A stretch of DNA of 64,000 bases from positions 1-64,000 of the forward strand of contig JAAEAF010006570.1 of assembly GCA_011037195.1 (NCBI GenBank). Reading direction: 5' to 3'. Each line of letters starts with the position of its first letter. Position 1 is the first letter of the stretch. Under the pieces are notes generated by a model. It was not told the origin of the DNA. It searched no databases and worked only from the letters and a program-made list of their open reading frames with translations. The stretch is from Triatoma infestans (taxonomy: Eukaryota > Arthropoda > Insecta > Hemiptera > Reduviidae). The translations under genes were made by a program, and so were the position numbers. This document shows, piece after piece, positions 34,876-46,284 of this stretch.

Positions 34876-35107
34876 GGGAAGGGATTAGCTAAGTGGTTAG
34901 CGCGTTGGACTCCCACGCGGAGGTCCCAGGTTCGAGTCCAGTGCTACCCTCAGATTTTTTTCTTCTTAGGAGCCTGTACAGCTCACTGTTCGATGATAGA
35001 CAGTGTTTTCTGTAGCGACAGAACACTGTCCGGTGATCGGCAGTGCACTGAGAAGGCTCCGGGCGCTAATACCATAGATGCTGAAGTGCCTTAAATTAAA
35101 AAAAAAC
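34876..35107 (+). mobile_element. tRNA-derived SINE, family S1 (best copy)
   Basis: The head has A box 'ttagctaagtggttagcgcg' and B box 'ggttcgagtcc' (34929-34939), separated by a tRNA-like distance. The body carries a strong hairpin at 34999-35030 (GACAGTGTT ... ACACTGTC). The end is 'ggctccgggcgctaatacca' then 'gaagtgccttaaatta' and poly(A). Related copies are at 17700, 19676, 19947, 59880 and 62105. The head could still direct Pol III transcription; that is inference. Confidence 0.88.
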
Positions 35108-35239
35108 GGTTTTCTTCCAAATTGGAATTTTAGCGTCCTTAAATTATAGTGAAATTATAGTGAAGCATTAAAGGGAAGCTTGTCATTTCAATAAAAAATG
35201 TTCCAAGTAAAAGTGTTAGCTAGTATGAATGTAGTTGCA

Positions 35240-35520
35240 ATGCAAATGTTAAAGAAAGTCGTTCGTTGTAGCTCGAAAAAGCTGCATTTCCGTTTGATGG
35301 AATTCTGACCGGAAAGAAAATCGGAAATTTATCATAATACTGAAAAAACTATATATATATATAAAAAATCAATAAAGTCGCAAATTCTTGCTAACGGATT
35401 TTGTCCGAATCCTACTTGCCGCAATCCCATGATATCAAATCCACCTAATATAAAAGCCACACAACCAGTCACACACACACACACACACACACATATGTAT
35501 AAACGTTTTAAGAGGATGGC
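35240..35520 (-). repeat. Repeat A fragment with CA tract
   Basis: Diverged reverse copy: 'ttttgtccgaatcctacttg', a 'gatatcaaatccacc' block and a (CA)n tract at 35470-35493 in the position expected from repeat A. The minus-strand frame over it is a shadow. Confidence 0.4.
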
Positions 35521-36125
35521 TCTAGTCATTCAAACAATCCACAATGAAATTAGTTAATTCGTTTATTGACACAAGTCTGTTACGAACACTAAACAACCAT
35601 GGGTGCTTCACAAATGAGCGATGTGGAATTTGCTTTCATATCTATTGCAAGAATATCTTGTAAAGCGGTAGTCCAACAAACGACGATGTAAAACAGAAGC
35701 AGAAATGATATTAAATAAAATTAGAAAATTATTACCAACAACACAGGGCATTTGGAGTAAAAGAGTTGAAAAAGAACATCTCTGAATAAATGATAAAGGA
35801 AGCATACCTGGGTCTCTAGATGCTTGCTGCCCAGTGTTTGTCAACCAGATAGCACTTAAAATCGCTGTGAAACTGTGAGAGTGTAATGACAAAACTGTTT
35901 AAGATTCCACTGGGACTTTTACGCTTGGATTCTCAAAGAAATTTAACTTTTCAACTAAAGTTAATTGAATTAGTAAATGTACATGAGATACACATTAAAA
36001 ACTTACCTGGTCAGCAGGACTGTAGTTTAAAATGCGTTGACGCAATAATGGAGAAAGTTTAACTTGGCAAATGATAAGTTGAAGATGATCATCGTATAAT
36101 AAACTAAGAAATATGTATTGGAAGT
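35521..36125. other. Spacer, nothing recognised
   Basis: A minus-strand frame of 94 residues at 35608-35892 (contains 'SIWLTNTGQQASRD'-like text in one frame) has no family match that I can name. The region is a little less AT-rich. Confidence 0.35.
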
Positions 36126-36310
36126 GTAATAGGATCCGAAGAGAGGGATCCATAGCAGAGAGAGAGAGAGAGACATCAATTTGACGGATTACTCTCTAGC
36201 TTAGGCCAGATTAGAGTGGGAGAAACTGTTTAAATATAGCTAAGAGAAAGTCTTCCAACAGTCTTGCAGCAGAGTTCATAAAGCAGTCACAACGCGTCAA
36301 CAACCTTTCT
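36126..36310 (+). repeat. Repeat C-related front fragment with (GA)n
   Basis: 'tgtaataggatccgaagaga', a (GA)n run at 36159-36173, 'ttactctctagcttaggcca' and 'gattagagtgggagaaactg' match the front of the repeat C copy at 38699 ('gcaggctagagtgggagaac'). The AATAAA-containing back part is absent. Confidence 0.5.
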
Positions 36311-37105
36311 CACCCTAAATCACTCACTACCATTTTATATATTTTAGTGTAAGGTCCAGGCAGTTTGTACTACTTTTATTATTATATCGTGTTCAGCTTT
36401 ACATTTAGGTCATTAATCTATCTAACCCAATTCTTCTCAAACCGATCTAATGGTTAATTTTGATGTTACTTTCTGCAAAATATTTATGTAAACGTACAGT
36501 TGAATGAACTGCAACAAACAGGTGATTAAAATAGTATACTTAAGGCCTCATTTAAATAAAAAAGTAGCTCTAATCAGCGATTTTACATAAAGAAAAGCAG
36601 AGCGTAATCTGGCGTAATCGTAATGGCGTACTGTATTGTAAGTTGTAACTACGAAGTTGTCAAGCTGGAATTCAGCACACAAACACACACAAAGAAAACG
36701 GTTTTGTCATTGGCTGTCGGTGACAGCACCTTGTGTAATACACAGAAATTAAACTCCAATAATGAATTATTTAAAAACTAAAAAATTCCCCTATCTGTCT
36801 GACAACCACTGGGTTTGAGAGTGGGAAAAAACCATTTCTAGCCAAATAAGAGGAAAACCGACGGAACTTTGATAAATAAAAAAATCAATAATATTAACAA
36901 ACAAACATGCAATAGAAGGATAATTTTTGCTCTCTGCCCGATACTGTGAATGAGAAAAATCTGATAATCAAATCTTACAATATTATTCGGAAATGGATGT
37001 TTGTCAACCCGGGAAAGATGATCCGACATGAATGCATTGAGTAAAACCGCAAACAATACTTAAACTTAATAATTTATAATATATCTAATTTTTCAGATCT
37101 TTTCA
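36311..37105. other. Spacer, nothing recognised
   Basis: AT-rich DNA without coding or repeat signatures that I can name. Confidence 0.45.
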
Positions 37106-37109
37106 AACT

Positions 37110-37380
37110 ATTACAAAGGATCTGGTATTTTATCCGTTCGTAGCATTCATATTCATTTTGTTCCTGACCGATTGAAGTGAACTTTCCAACACGAACATGG
37201 TGAATTTGCTCTGATGATGGATGTAAATCCGAAACCGGTCAGGAACAAAATGAATACGCATGCTACGACGGATAAAATACTAGATGTTATTGAAATATAA
37301 TTGGTGTGATGTTTTGTGGTGTAGTGGTTGTGTAATTTCTTGCATCCATCACATTATCCAGCATTGCGGACCTATCCACA
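37110..37380. repeat. Repeat B-like element, second Penelope-like lineage
   Basis: An inverted repeat with different sequence but the same plan as repeat B. 'ttttatccgttcgtagcatt', 'attcattttgttcctgacc' on the left are mirrored by 'ggtcaggaacaaaatgaat' and 'catgctacgacggataaaat' on the right (arms about 37128-37178 and 37235-37281). A hammerhead-like core sits at the inner end of the right arm. The flank 'ttgtggtgtagtggttgtgt' resembles the outer flank of repeat B. Confidence 0.6.
37205..37246 (+). ncRNA. Hammerhead-ribozyme-like motif, second lineage
   Basis: CTGATGA (37211-37217), one T, stem II GGAT-GTAA-ATCC (37219-37230), GAA (37231-37233), stem III ACCGGT (37234-37239), C17 (37240). 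Stem I forms between the bases before 37211 and after 37240 with T-A and C-G, a G/G mismatch, then T-A and T-A. Compared with the 19485 motif, both sides of stem II have changed together (GGGC/GCCC to GGAT/ATCC), keeping all four pairs. Confidence 0.55.
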
Positions 37381-38690
37381 TAATTCAATATTACAAAGGA
37401 CTTTTAATAAAGTTTACTAGAAAAAGAAATCTATAGATAACATTTCTAAAAACTTGATTATAATAGTATGAAGAATTATTACTTTAAGTTTCTGAAGTGC
37501 ATCACCTAATTCACGAAAGGCTCCCTATCATAAATAAATGGGCAAATATGAAATTTCATTTCATCAAAATTTAGCGATAGTCTCCAGGAGTGTCCATATT
37601 TTCATTGTTTTTCAAATAATTTCCTTTATTATAAAGAATTGTTCAAAACTTTGAAAGGAAAATGAAAGATGAATGACAAAAAATTGGTATTAATTCAATT
37701 CCTCTTAATTAGAAAACAATATGTGTACTGTTTTACAATGCCATTATGAAAATGACAATGAAAAATTAAAACAGCAATAAGAAAAAATATATATATATAT
37801 ATAAAAGTAAAAAGAGTAATATTAACGGCTGTGTATACACAACAGAATATGGTGTAATACTAGTCAGTGGGTTATAAGATGAACTCTATAATGCAGTAGG
37901 TGAGCTTTATAAGACTAACAACGTAAATCATGTGAAAACATTGTACAACCCACTAAACCAGCTAGCTATAAGGGAAGAGATTTTAAGGGCATATATGAGT
38001 AGTGCACATACATACATACATACATACGGAACAAGAGTGAGATAGTGAACTCTATACACAGAAACTTTATAGAGAGAGAGAAAGAGAGAGAGAAAGAGGC
38101 TAGTGAGTGAACAAACATACGCGCATAGCAAAGCACCATACCACAATCCAGAGAGCCTCTCATATAAGCTGCATGTTTTAGCAAAGCTGCTTCTTTACAT
38201 TGTAACCTCTTCCATAATATTACTCTTCGCAGAGTTTTTACTGCACCATGAGCACAGTAAAAAAGTATTCACTGACAATTGGATAGGCTATATTAAAAAA
38301 AATAAATAAATACGAATAAAAAACACTCATAACTTAAAGCGAACAAAGTGTCCATTTTAATATAGGTAATAATTAATACAAAAACAAATAAAAAATGTGA
38401 TCAATAAAACTCGCACGTCTTTCTCTTACTGCAGTTAGTACAATTATATAAAACAATGATAAATTTTGTTTGGCTAAAAAATTTTACTTATTTTTCCCAG
38501 GTTAATAAAGAGAGGCAAGTATTATCCAGACAGGTAGAAGAACAGTGATTACAAGGTCATCCAGAAAAGTGCACCAATAATATTGAACCAATAGTACATA
38601 CCATTTGAAATTTAATGACAAAAATTACGCAGAACCCGCTTAATTCAATTTTTTGGGGGGGGGGCGTCAAAATATGTTCAAATAAATTGT
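37381..38690. other. Spacer with TACA and GA microsatellites
   Basis: (TACA)n at 38005-38027 and an AGAG-rich tract at 38070-38099. The block at 38603-38637 matches short repeat D at 20755. Overlapping frames on both strands near 37930-38310 are low-complexity shadows. Confidence 0.5.
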
Positions 38691-38698
38691 TTTATTTG

Positions 38699-39185
38699 TG
38701 TGTAATGGCATCCAGCAGAGAGAAGAGAGGCTCTCTCTGCTTAACAGAGACTGCTCTCTGACTTAGGCAGGCTAGAGTGGGAGAACCTGTGTATACAAGC
38801 CAGTGAGAATCTATCTAGAGGATATCTATCAGATTCAACTGTAATGTAATGGTGTGATGTGTGTTTGTAGTAGTGTGTAGCACGAGCGATTTTGTAAAAG
38901 GGCTTGCAAAGTATGTTTGAGGAAAAGCTAGAAGTATTAAGAATAATTAAGAAATCACCACTGTTAACAATATATATATTCTGTTAAAATAATAACTACA
39001 AGTTATTTGATATTTTATAAACTTATTTAATATATTGTGAAACTGGCACTGATACTAAGAGAGCGATTCCTGAAGTGTTCTGGCTTTGGAAGCAGAATAC
39101 AGACTTCGTTGTTTGAAAGCAGAAGTCAGACTTGTATTCTTTGAAAGCTGAAGAAACACTCTTTTAAGGAATCTCTCTCTAGCGA
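38699..39185 (+). repeat. Repeat C, longest copy
   Basis: Starts 'tgtgtaatggcatccagcag', with a self-complementary AGAGAG/CTCTCT patch, 'ctgtgtatacaagccag' (TATA-like), 'aaagggcttgcaaagtatg', 'caccactgttaacaatat' and 'gaaactggcactgatactaa'. It ends in about three tandem units of about 26 bases, each with 'tttgaaagcagaa'-type cores (39080-39155). The design (TG start, TATA-like box, 3' A-rich signal) could be an LTR, but no CA end or duplication was fixed. Confidence 0.5.
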
Positions 39186-39689
39186 GGAATTTTTTTTTAC
39201 AAAAGAATTATCCCAACGGGATTTTCGTGCCTTTGTTTTCCCAATAGCAATGGCCCCAAATTACAGTAACTGACTCTTTTCATTGCAGTAAGATACATTT
39301 AAAACATTAACAAAATTAGATTTTTGATTCTATAAAATATTCTAAATCTAAACTATTATTTTTCTATTTCGTTCTTCCACTACACAACCATACATCGCAT
39401 CGTGTCATATCTCCACTCCCATCTTTTATTCTATCAAAATCATTATAAAGTCCAGTGCAGATAGTGTAAACTTATAGCTACATTATAACAGTGTCTTCAT
39501 AACTCGTTCATTCGATCAAACCTAATTTCTCTCCTCATCAACTCCATTACATTGTGCATATGTAGTTTAGCATTCCAAGTTTTTCAGAAAAACTAGATAG
39601 TCGATTTCGAGATTATTCGAGAAAGAAAAAAATACAGTGCGTAACAGAGACATTGAAAAGTAATTTTTCTTGGATAGTTTGCTTTAATT
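39186..39689. other. Spacer, nothing recognised
   Basis: AT-rich DNA without recognised signals. Confidence 0.45.
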
Positions 39690-41260
39690 TGATTAACGAA
39701 GTTTTCGATTAAATATTGAGTAAATTATTTTGTAAAAAAAAAAAAAAATTGTATATATAAAAATATCAAAAATAATTATTTTATTAATACCCATTTTCAC
39801 AATTGTTAGGAATATAAAGGAAACAATATCAATTTTTTTGAAGCTTGCCGGAACCCTACCCTTATCATAAAACACATTAAATAGCGGAATCAGTAAAAAC
39901 TAAAAATTTTCAGGTGCATTTTGATAAAATTCGTTAGGAATTCGTTCCAGTTCTGGGGCTTTATTATTCTTTAATTTATTTACATCTATTCGTCCCTACT
40001 GAAATTTTTGTCCAAAAAATTATCCACTATCAAAGGTGGTGCGTACACAGGATGATACTAATGGGATGTTATACAATTTGTTAAAATATTCTTTCCACTG
40101 GCCCGCTGATATATTATCGATCTCCGCAAAAACTATTTTTTTTTTTTAATATTTTAGTTAATTCCCAAAATATCCTTAGAATCAGTACCTTTTTTCAAAT
40201 TTGGCGGCGGTTGTCCTAATATTTGGATTTTCGCTTACAAAGTTCTTTGTACTTTTTTACCCTTTACAAATATTTATTTCTAACAAGATCCGATTGACTT
40301 TCTCTAAAAAAGTTTTAAAACTTTAAACATCTTTGGTCAACTGTTAAAACATTCACTGTCATACACAGGCTTCCTTTCTTTTCAGTTTAAAATGTCCGCA
40401 TTTTTTTTAAGGGGTACGATTCCGCTATTAACGATATAATTTCTTCCAAATCAGTTAACTTTACTTTTTTATTCCTCTTTATAACACTATCTGTTTTATT
40501 CAGTAAACATTTTTTGTATCCAGCTAACAATTCATTCCTCCACTGCATTTTTGGTACCAACGTGTTGCACTGCTCACCCACACAGTTTCTCCTCTCAATT
40601 TCTGTATTTATTACTACCGGCATATGATCAGAAAAGTATTCATAAAATCTTGTACTGCATCGTACGCATTGATAGATACAATACCAAAATCAATTACTGA
40701 GTTCCCTACCGCACTTATATAAGTCTATTCACCTTCTACATCACATTCCATTCTTCCATTTAATATTATCATCCCATTTTCTTCACAAAATTCTAAAAGT
40801 TTCTTACCTTCAATATTTACCTTTACATCCTCTGATTTTTTTTTGCATTTTTCAAATTCCAAGTTTCCCATATAAAATAATCCCAGCGTAATTCCCTGAC
40901 CCAGTCCTATTCTGGCATTCAGATCCCCCAAGACTACAAAGTTCAAACTATCATTATTTACGACACTATCGTTCAGTGCACTAAATTCCTCATTTTAGTT
41001 TTTTATATTTAAACATAAGGGCAGAATATACAGAGATCCTAACTTTGAATGTATTTTTATCATCATTTTATTTTCAATTAATTCATAATTACAAGACTTT
41101 TGCAGGTAAGAACTCTTTTTTAATCCATACATAATTTCCCCCAGACGCACGCCCATATTTACCATAGCTATTCGCAGGTTCCCAAAACAATTTATAATCA
41201 GAAAAATATTTTTCAAACGTAACATAGTTACCTTTCTCTACATGTGTTTAAAAAAAAAAA
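39690..41260 (-). pseudogene. LINE remnant: AP endonuclease and start of reverse transcriptase
   Basis: Read from 41250 leftwards, one frame gives 'LFWEPANSYGKYGRASGG', the endonuclease block with the GR-SGG signature. After a frameshift comes 'NFVVLGDLNARIGLGQG' (GDLNARIG, near 40945-40900). A single stop near 40725 precedes 'SAVGNSVIDFGIVS'. Another shift leads to 'YEYFSDHMPVVINTEIERRN', the SDH motif that ends AP-endonuclease domains. Further on, 'YDKGRVPASFKKIDIV' near 39875 resembles the stretch just before RT motif 1. The order endonuclease to RT fits L1/RTE-type LINEs. Several frameshifts and stops make it inactive. No RT catalytic motif is left. Confidence 0.72.
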
Positions 41261-41440
41261 ACAGAAAATTTCTGAATTAGAAACAAAATTTAAAAAACCC
41301 AGATTATTTATATTACTTTTTAGATCTGTAGATGATTTAAGACAAGACACTACTATTAACTTTTAATTTTCCTTTTTATGTTTCTGCGATGTAACAAAAA
41401 ATGTGTAGGTTTAAAAATTCTTTCTTCACATCTTCACGAC
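41261..41440. other. Short AT-rich gap
   Basis: Joins the LINE remnant to the hammerhead-like motif; no feature recognised. Confidence 0.4.
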
Positions 41441-41457
41441 TTTCTATATATATTAAA

Positions 41458-41495
41458 GCCTTGATAAAGACAGGAAACTCTGCCGAAACGTTGGC
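41458..41495 (+). ncRNA. Decayed hammerhead-like motif, third lineage
   Basis: GCC (41458-41460) and GGC (41493-41495) can form stem I. Between them lie TTGATAA (core CTGATGA with changes at C3 and G8), an imperfect stem II (GACAG ... CTGCC), GAA (41485-41487), the self-complementary stem III ACGT (41488-41491) and T17 (41492). This is the layout of the common '...GCCGAAACGT' ends of Penelope-like elements. G8 is essential in hammerheads, so it should be inactive. Confidence 0.35.
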
Positions 41496-41510
41496 ATAAT
41501 TGAATGTTTT

Positions 41511-43190
41511 GTCTTAACCAATCCTATTCAAATCATATTTCTTCATAACATATATGACGAATATATGACCTTAATCTAAATTTATTGTCCAAATTAATTA
41601 TTGTTAAATTCTTTATAATATTTTTGGAATTTTATTAATAAATTAGATAATATTAACAAACATTTTTAATAGGGATCACAAAAGGCTAGAGACAGATGTT
41701 ATCGAAAGAATTCCAAGTTAAAAGACAAATTTCGAAATGCAATAAATCTTTATGTGGACATTATTATAGTGACACTAATTATCAATTAAAAAAAAAAAAA
41801 AAAAAATTAATAGTGTTTAATTAAGCTGAAAATTTATTCAAGTTAAATTTTTAAAAAAACATATAATTATATTTTCTATATTACAATTTCTTTTTTTTAA
41901 ATATAGTTTTTTAATTTAAATTTCAATTATTCTCATATATAGTTTCATTTAATTTTTTTTTTTTTTTTAATTATATAGCTGGTAATTAAAAAGTAATGGA
42001 GGGAAATTAAAAGTGATTCTTCCACGCAGTATTCCATATTTGGCAGTTATGTCGATGAGTTTATAATTTAAAATACCATATGTGAATCATGACTATGTAA
42101 TTATCTTTATTATAAGACAAAATGGAAACATATGTAGATGTACAGTATGATACAGGAAGAAATGTGCCTTTGTGTTCTAATGCAAATTAATGATTATAAA
42201 TTTTATTTGAGTTATTTTTTTGTATAAGAAAGTTAACTCAAACCTCTTCACCAGATACAAATAAAATTAAACAAAGTACTGTTTAGAAGTATGTGAACGA
42301 TTCCACTGCAATTAAATATTATTAGAAAATACACAAAGTACTTATTCGATAATTAAAATTCAAAAATGCTTCCCCTTTCATTATTAAATATCATTTCAAA
42401 ATTTATTATTATTTAGTATTTGCAAACATAAGAAAGTAGTAAAGTTTTATTATCCTTCTTGATCTTCCCAGAACGATAAAAAAAATAAAAAATCGTACAG
42501 AATGATATATCTTTGAAAAACACCCTATATGTTTTTGAATGGGCCCCTATTTGCATAACGGTAATGAGCGTTTCTGGAAATTGTTATAGGTAATATTTTT
42601 ATGCAATTTAAATAGAGCTAAATTTCTTTTATATTATGGTCATAAATGGGAGAGTAAATTTGGGTGTCATCAAGGGATAAGATAAAAATTTTATAAATTA
42701 CGATTAGACAGAGAAATAGGAATAATAAATAGCGGCTGGGTAAGATTAGACAGATAACATATCAAAATACCCCACTTCAAAATTCCAACTGCTTTACATA
42801 TCTGCGAGCTCTTCTCTCTTCATCGGGGAAGTTTTTCCAAGCTAGTAAACATTTTGTATAGAAATCACTAATAGCTAATAATGCCGTTAAATACACTCTA
42901 GGTAGATGTAAAATCAGAAAACTGGTCAACTAAAATTAAACTTTTTTCGTTATTTCAGAAAGCACTCTTCTTTAAACATCTGGAATCTGGGGCCCTCCAT
43001 ATACTGACTATATGCAAAAAGCTCAATTATCTTTTTTTTTAAATCCATCTTACAATTACCGTTTAACACACCTAATTATCGATTAAGACTAGAAACTGGG
43101 CAAGTTCATATCAAGTTAAAAAATTTTAAAAAAGAATGCTAAATTGGTGGCAATTGTTAAGTATGCACTCAAACGATCTTCTGTAATGAC
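41511..43190. other. AT-rich spacer
   Basis: Long A and T runs (for example 41788-41808 and 41950-41968). Nothing else recognised. Confidence 0.5.
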
Positions 43191-43194
43191 ATGG

Positions 43195-43910
43195 CAAAGT
43201 CATAGCAATGTCAAACATTCACAACAGATAACAAAGAAAGAATAATTTACAACTAGTGGCCTAGCCAGCTGTCTGACTTCAAGACAAGGCCGCGGGCAAA
43301 CAAACGAACCAAGGGTAAATACCCTGTCATCAAAGCAAGCACCGCTAAGGCTGGCCACTGAACTAAATCGGTGGTCATCACCAAACTAACCAAGGTCGTA
43401 CACTAGGAAAGATTTCTTGGTGTGAGTGTGGCAAACACTAATATATAAACTTCGCCCGATTGGAAGAGGGGATGATTATATGATTATACGATTACACTTC
43501 AGTACGTCTTCATTATTATACGAGCAGCAGTTTACGCGTCCCTATACAGTTTTTATTTGTACTTATTACTTTGGTCGTGCATCTTAGTTCATTTATCTTA
43601 ATCATTCTAAATTATTAGTTATTTATCTTCTATTTATTTCTAAGTATTTCTTGTTAATAGTTACCATTTTTACGTTTAAATTATTGTACAAATACAGCCT
43701 ATGTTTATAAATTCCGTGTTAATAATTCGAGCACTAACTTCCAAAAATATCTAAACTAACTTCCGCCCTCTTCGAGATATAAACTACATACCATAGGAAT
43801 CACATTAAACGATTGCTCTACATCTTGTAGTATCACGGTGGGATCAGACCATCCAATAAGCGATTCCACTACACTTCCTAGAATACGTTACAACCGGCAA
43901 ATACAATTAC
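43195..43910 (+). mobile_element. Possible LTR-like segment
   Basis: A less AT-rich block with TATA-like 'aatatataaacttcgcc' at 43439, an initiator-like 'cttcagtacgtc' about 50 bases later, and further downstream 'aactggtgccaagac' at about 43933. The latter resembles the TGGTGCC start of a tRNA-primer-binding site found after some BEL/Pao or Gypsy LTRs. No second LTR or gag/pol remains. The edges are guesses. Confidence 0.25.
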
Positions 43911-43929
43911 TAATTCAATGAATATGCCA

Positions 43930-44440
43930 AATAACTGGTGCCAAGACTTAAAACGTTATCTAGCTACAATAGGTGGCGAAAAAATCTGGATCATTAGGAT
44001 GCAAAATTAGTTAAAGAAAATTTTAATAACATACTGGAGAAAATGAATAACCATTTGATCAGCAAAGTTGTAGATGCCGCAATCAATAATAAATTTAATC
44101 TTTATTGTACATATATTAGTACATTGGGAAATGGTGAACAATATCTCGAAATTAGTAACCATATAAATAAACAAAGAATTATCACCCACCCAACTGAGAC
44201 TTTCAGAAAAATATACGAACAGGGGCTTAACTTTAAAAATTATTCAGCAAAATTTCAAATAGAATCTACTTGTCCACTCTGTAATCTGGTTTATGATAAT
44301 ATAATACATTTTATCTTTCTGTGACCTACCCTTGATTTACTCAGAAATCCATACTTTAACAATTATATCAGCAAATTTGACAGTTTATTAGATAAAATAA
44401 TAAATCTATTTACGATGGATGATAATAAGTAATGACAAAA
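43930..44440 (+). pseudogene. LINE ORF2 C-terminal relic
   Basis: The frame 44043-44324 ends with 'STCPLCNLVYDNIIHF', a C-x2-C ... H arrangement (Cys codons at 44271 and 44280) like the tail of L1/RTE-type ORF2 proteins. The frame hits TGA after FIFL where the last Cys of the motif would be (C to stop, TGT to TGA). Past the stop it continues recognisably as 'DLLRNPYFNNYISKFDSLLD'. Upstream there is at least one frameshift. Inactive. Confidence 0.55.
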
Positions 44441-44540
44441 TTAACCATATTTTCCTATATTTCACTAATAGTTTCAAGTTTAGAAAACTTGCCTCAACAT
44501 AATAATACCAGTTGCTTGCCTTATTTTACTACTTAAATAA

Positions 44541-45405
44541 ATGAATTAATTAATTAAACTCCAAGTCCTATTAACATTATATATGAAGATACTTTAGATT
44601 AAGTGTGCTTTTCTTTTTTCGATATTATTTCCAGTTTTTTGTTTGATTGATTTTTTTTTTTTTTAGTGGGCAGTTTATGATTTATATATATTTTTTTTTT
44701 TAATAATTTATTTATGTCCAATTCAGAGTAAGGTTTATGTTGTATTATTCACTTCTTTAATTGTGGTATTCCTTACCCAACTGTTTTTGTGATTGGTTTA
44801 TTTATCATAACTTTTATTATTTTTATTAAGTGTAATATTTTAAATTTTACTTATATTTCTTTTGTAATGGCCAAACTCATTGCTATGAGATTCTATCTTC
44901 TTTAAAAGCAATAAAGCATGTATGGTATTGTATAATAAATAGCATGTTTTGAAGGATATATTATAAGCAAATATTATAGTGGTGGTAAGTATGCTCTGTG
45001 TTTTTTCGTTATGAAGTCATTTTTATTACTGTAGGGGTGAGGGCCTTAAGAAATTACAGGAATATACTATAACTAATAAGAATAGATGGAGTTTGAAGAA
45101 AGGCAATGCAAAGTTTAAAAATAGTGTATAGCTTGTAAAAATAATATGTAAAATTATTAAATCCAAGCAAAGTTAATCTAAAAAAAAAATGTAATTAAAC
45201 TGATATGTAAGAAGGTTGCAGCAAATGGCAAATTGGGGATGATATTAAAATAAATAATAGAGAAAATCATATGAAATCCGTTTTTATTTATCATGCTAAT
45301 TTTAAAATGATAAATTTGAAGAAGAATTTTATTCGGACAAGTTTCAAACAAAAGGAATAGTCCATACATAATATCTATGCGTAGTTAAAGTGTATACCAA
45401 TTTGA
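44541..45405. other. AT-rich spacer
   Basis: T-rich and A-rich runs only. Nothing recognised. Confidence 0.5.
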
Positions 45406-45409
45406 AATA

Positions 45410-46050
45410 AAAAACTGTTAGTGTCTTTATTGAGAAAATCACAGAAAACTACGAATAAAAATGTTAAATATGTTTCAGTTTCATTCAAGCGATTTTCTTC
45501 CAACACTGAATTTTGATAATATATTTAATTTTAATGAATATTATGTAGATGTAAATCATAAGACATTAGAGGAAAGCCCAACCTACCTCTCCCTTAGAAA
45601 TCCTCAATAAGTGAATTTTCCCAGAAAAATATTAAAAATAAAAGCGACAGAAATGAATGAATGATATACTGGGTTATACAAACTAAAAGAAAATCGCGAA
45701 AAGCGGAAAAATCTAATTGGTAAAATTCCTACTATCCGTTGACCGATTTTGTTTCAGACACTAGGTATAGCTCGTCAACTTATTTATGGCACCTAAACGG
45801 CTGTTTCAAGTAGTAATGACGACATTTAATTAGGCACAAGTTTCACAACTAAGTTGCCGAGCTATATTTAGAGAAATATCAAAGTTGATCTTCCTATGCG
45901 TTTCCGTTTTTCAGTTATTTTAACTGTAATGTACATACCACACGAAGAGTCCAACTTGTAAAAACCGTAACTTAGGAAACACAAAACATGTATATCCGGT
46001 TAAAACTAATATCGAAAATTTTAAGAGATTGTAGTAACTATTTTAAACAG
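45410..46050 (-). repeat. Repeat A, diverged partial copy
   Basis: On the minus strand, a front block ('ttcgatattagttttaacc'), the 'ggtaggaattttaccaatt' region corresponding to the 'ccggaagt' block, and an internal unit ('gaaaatcgcttgaatgaaac') occur in the expected order. The CA tract is missing. Confidence 0.55.
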
Positions 46051-46284
46051 TGATAGGAAATAATAATAACAAAATACACAATATTAGAATATAAATATAC
46101 CAGCTTTTAAAAAATGTGCGTCAAAACTAAAGATCACTGCCACCAAATAGATTAGCTAATTTAATTTAATTTTAGAAATTGCTGTGAGAGCCATAATTAT
46201 TATTTCGCAGTTCGACGACAAAAGCTGAAAGGTACGAAAGGAATAGTTCTTTTGACACATAATTTCACTGTTTCGTTAAAAAAA

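Noticed and set aside
37928..38309. Overlapping frames on both strands
   Set aside because: They run through TACA and GA microsatellites and have no family signature.
41788..41968. CRISPR-like or satellite array
   Set aside because: Only homopolymer A and T runs; no regularly spaced repeat units.
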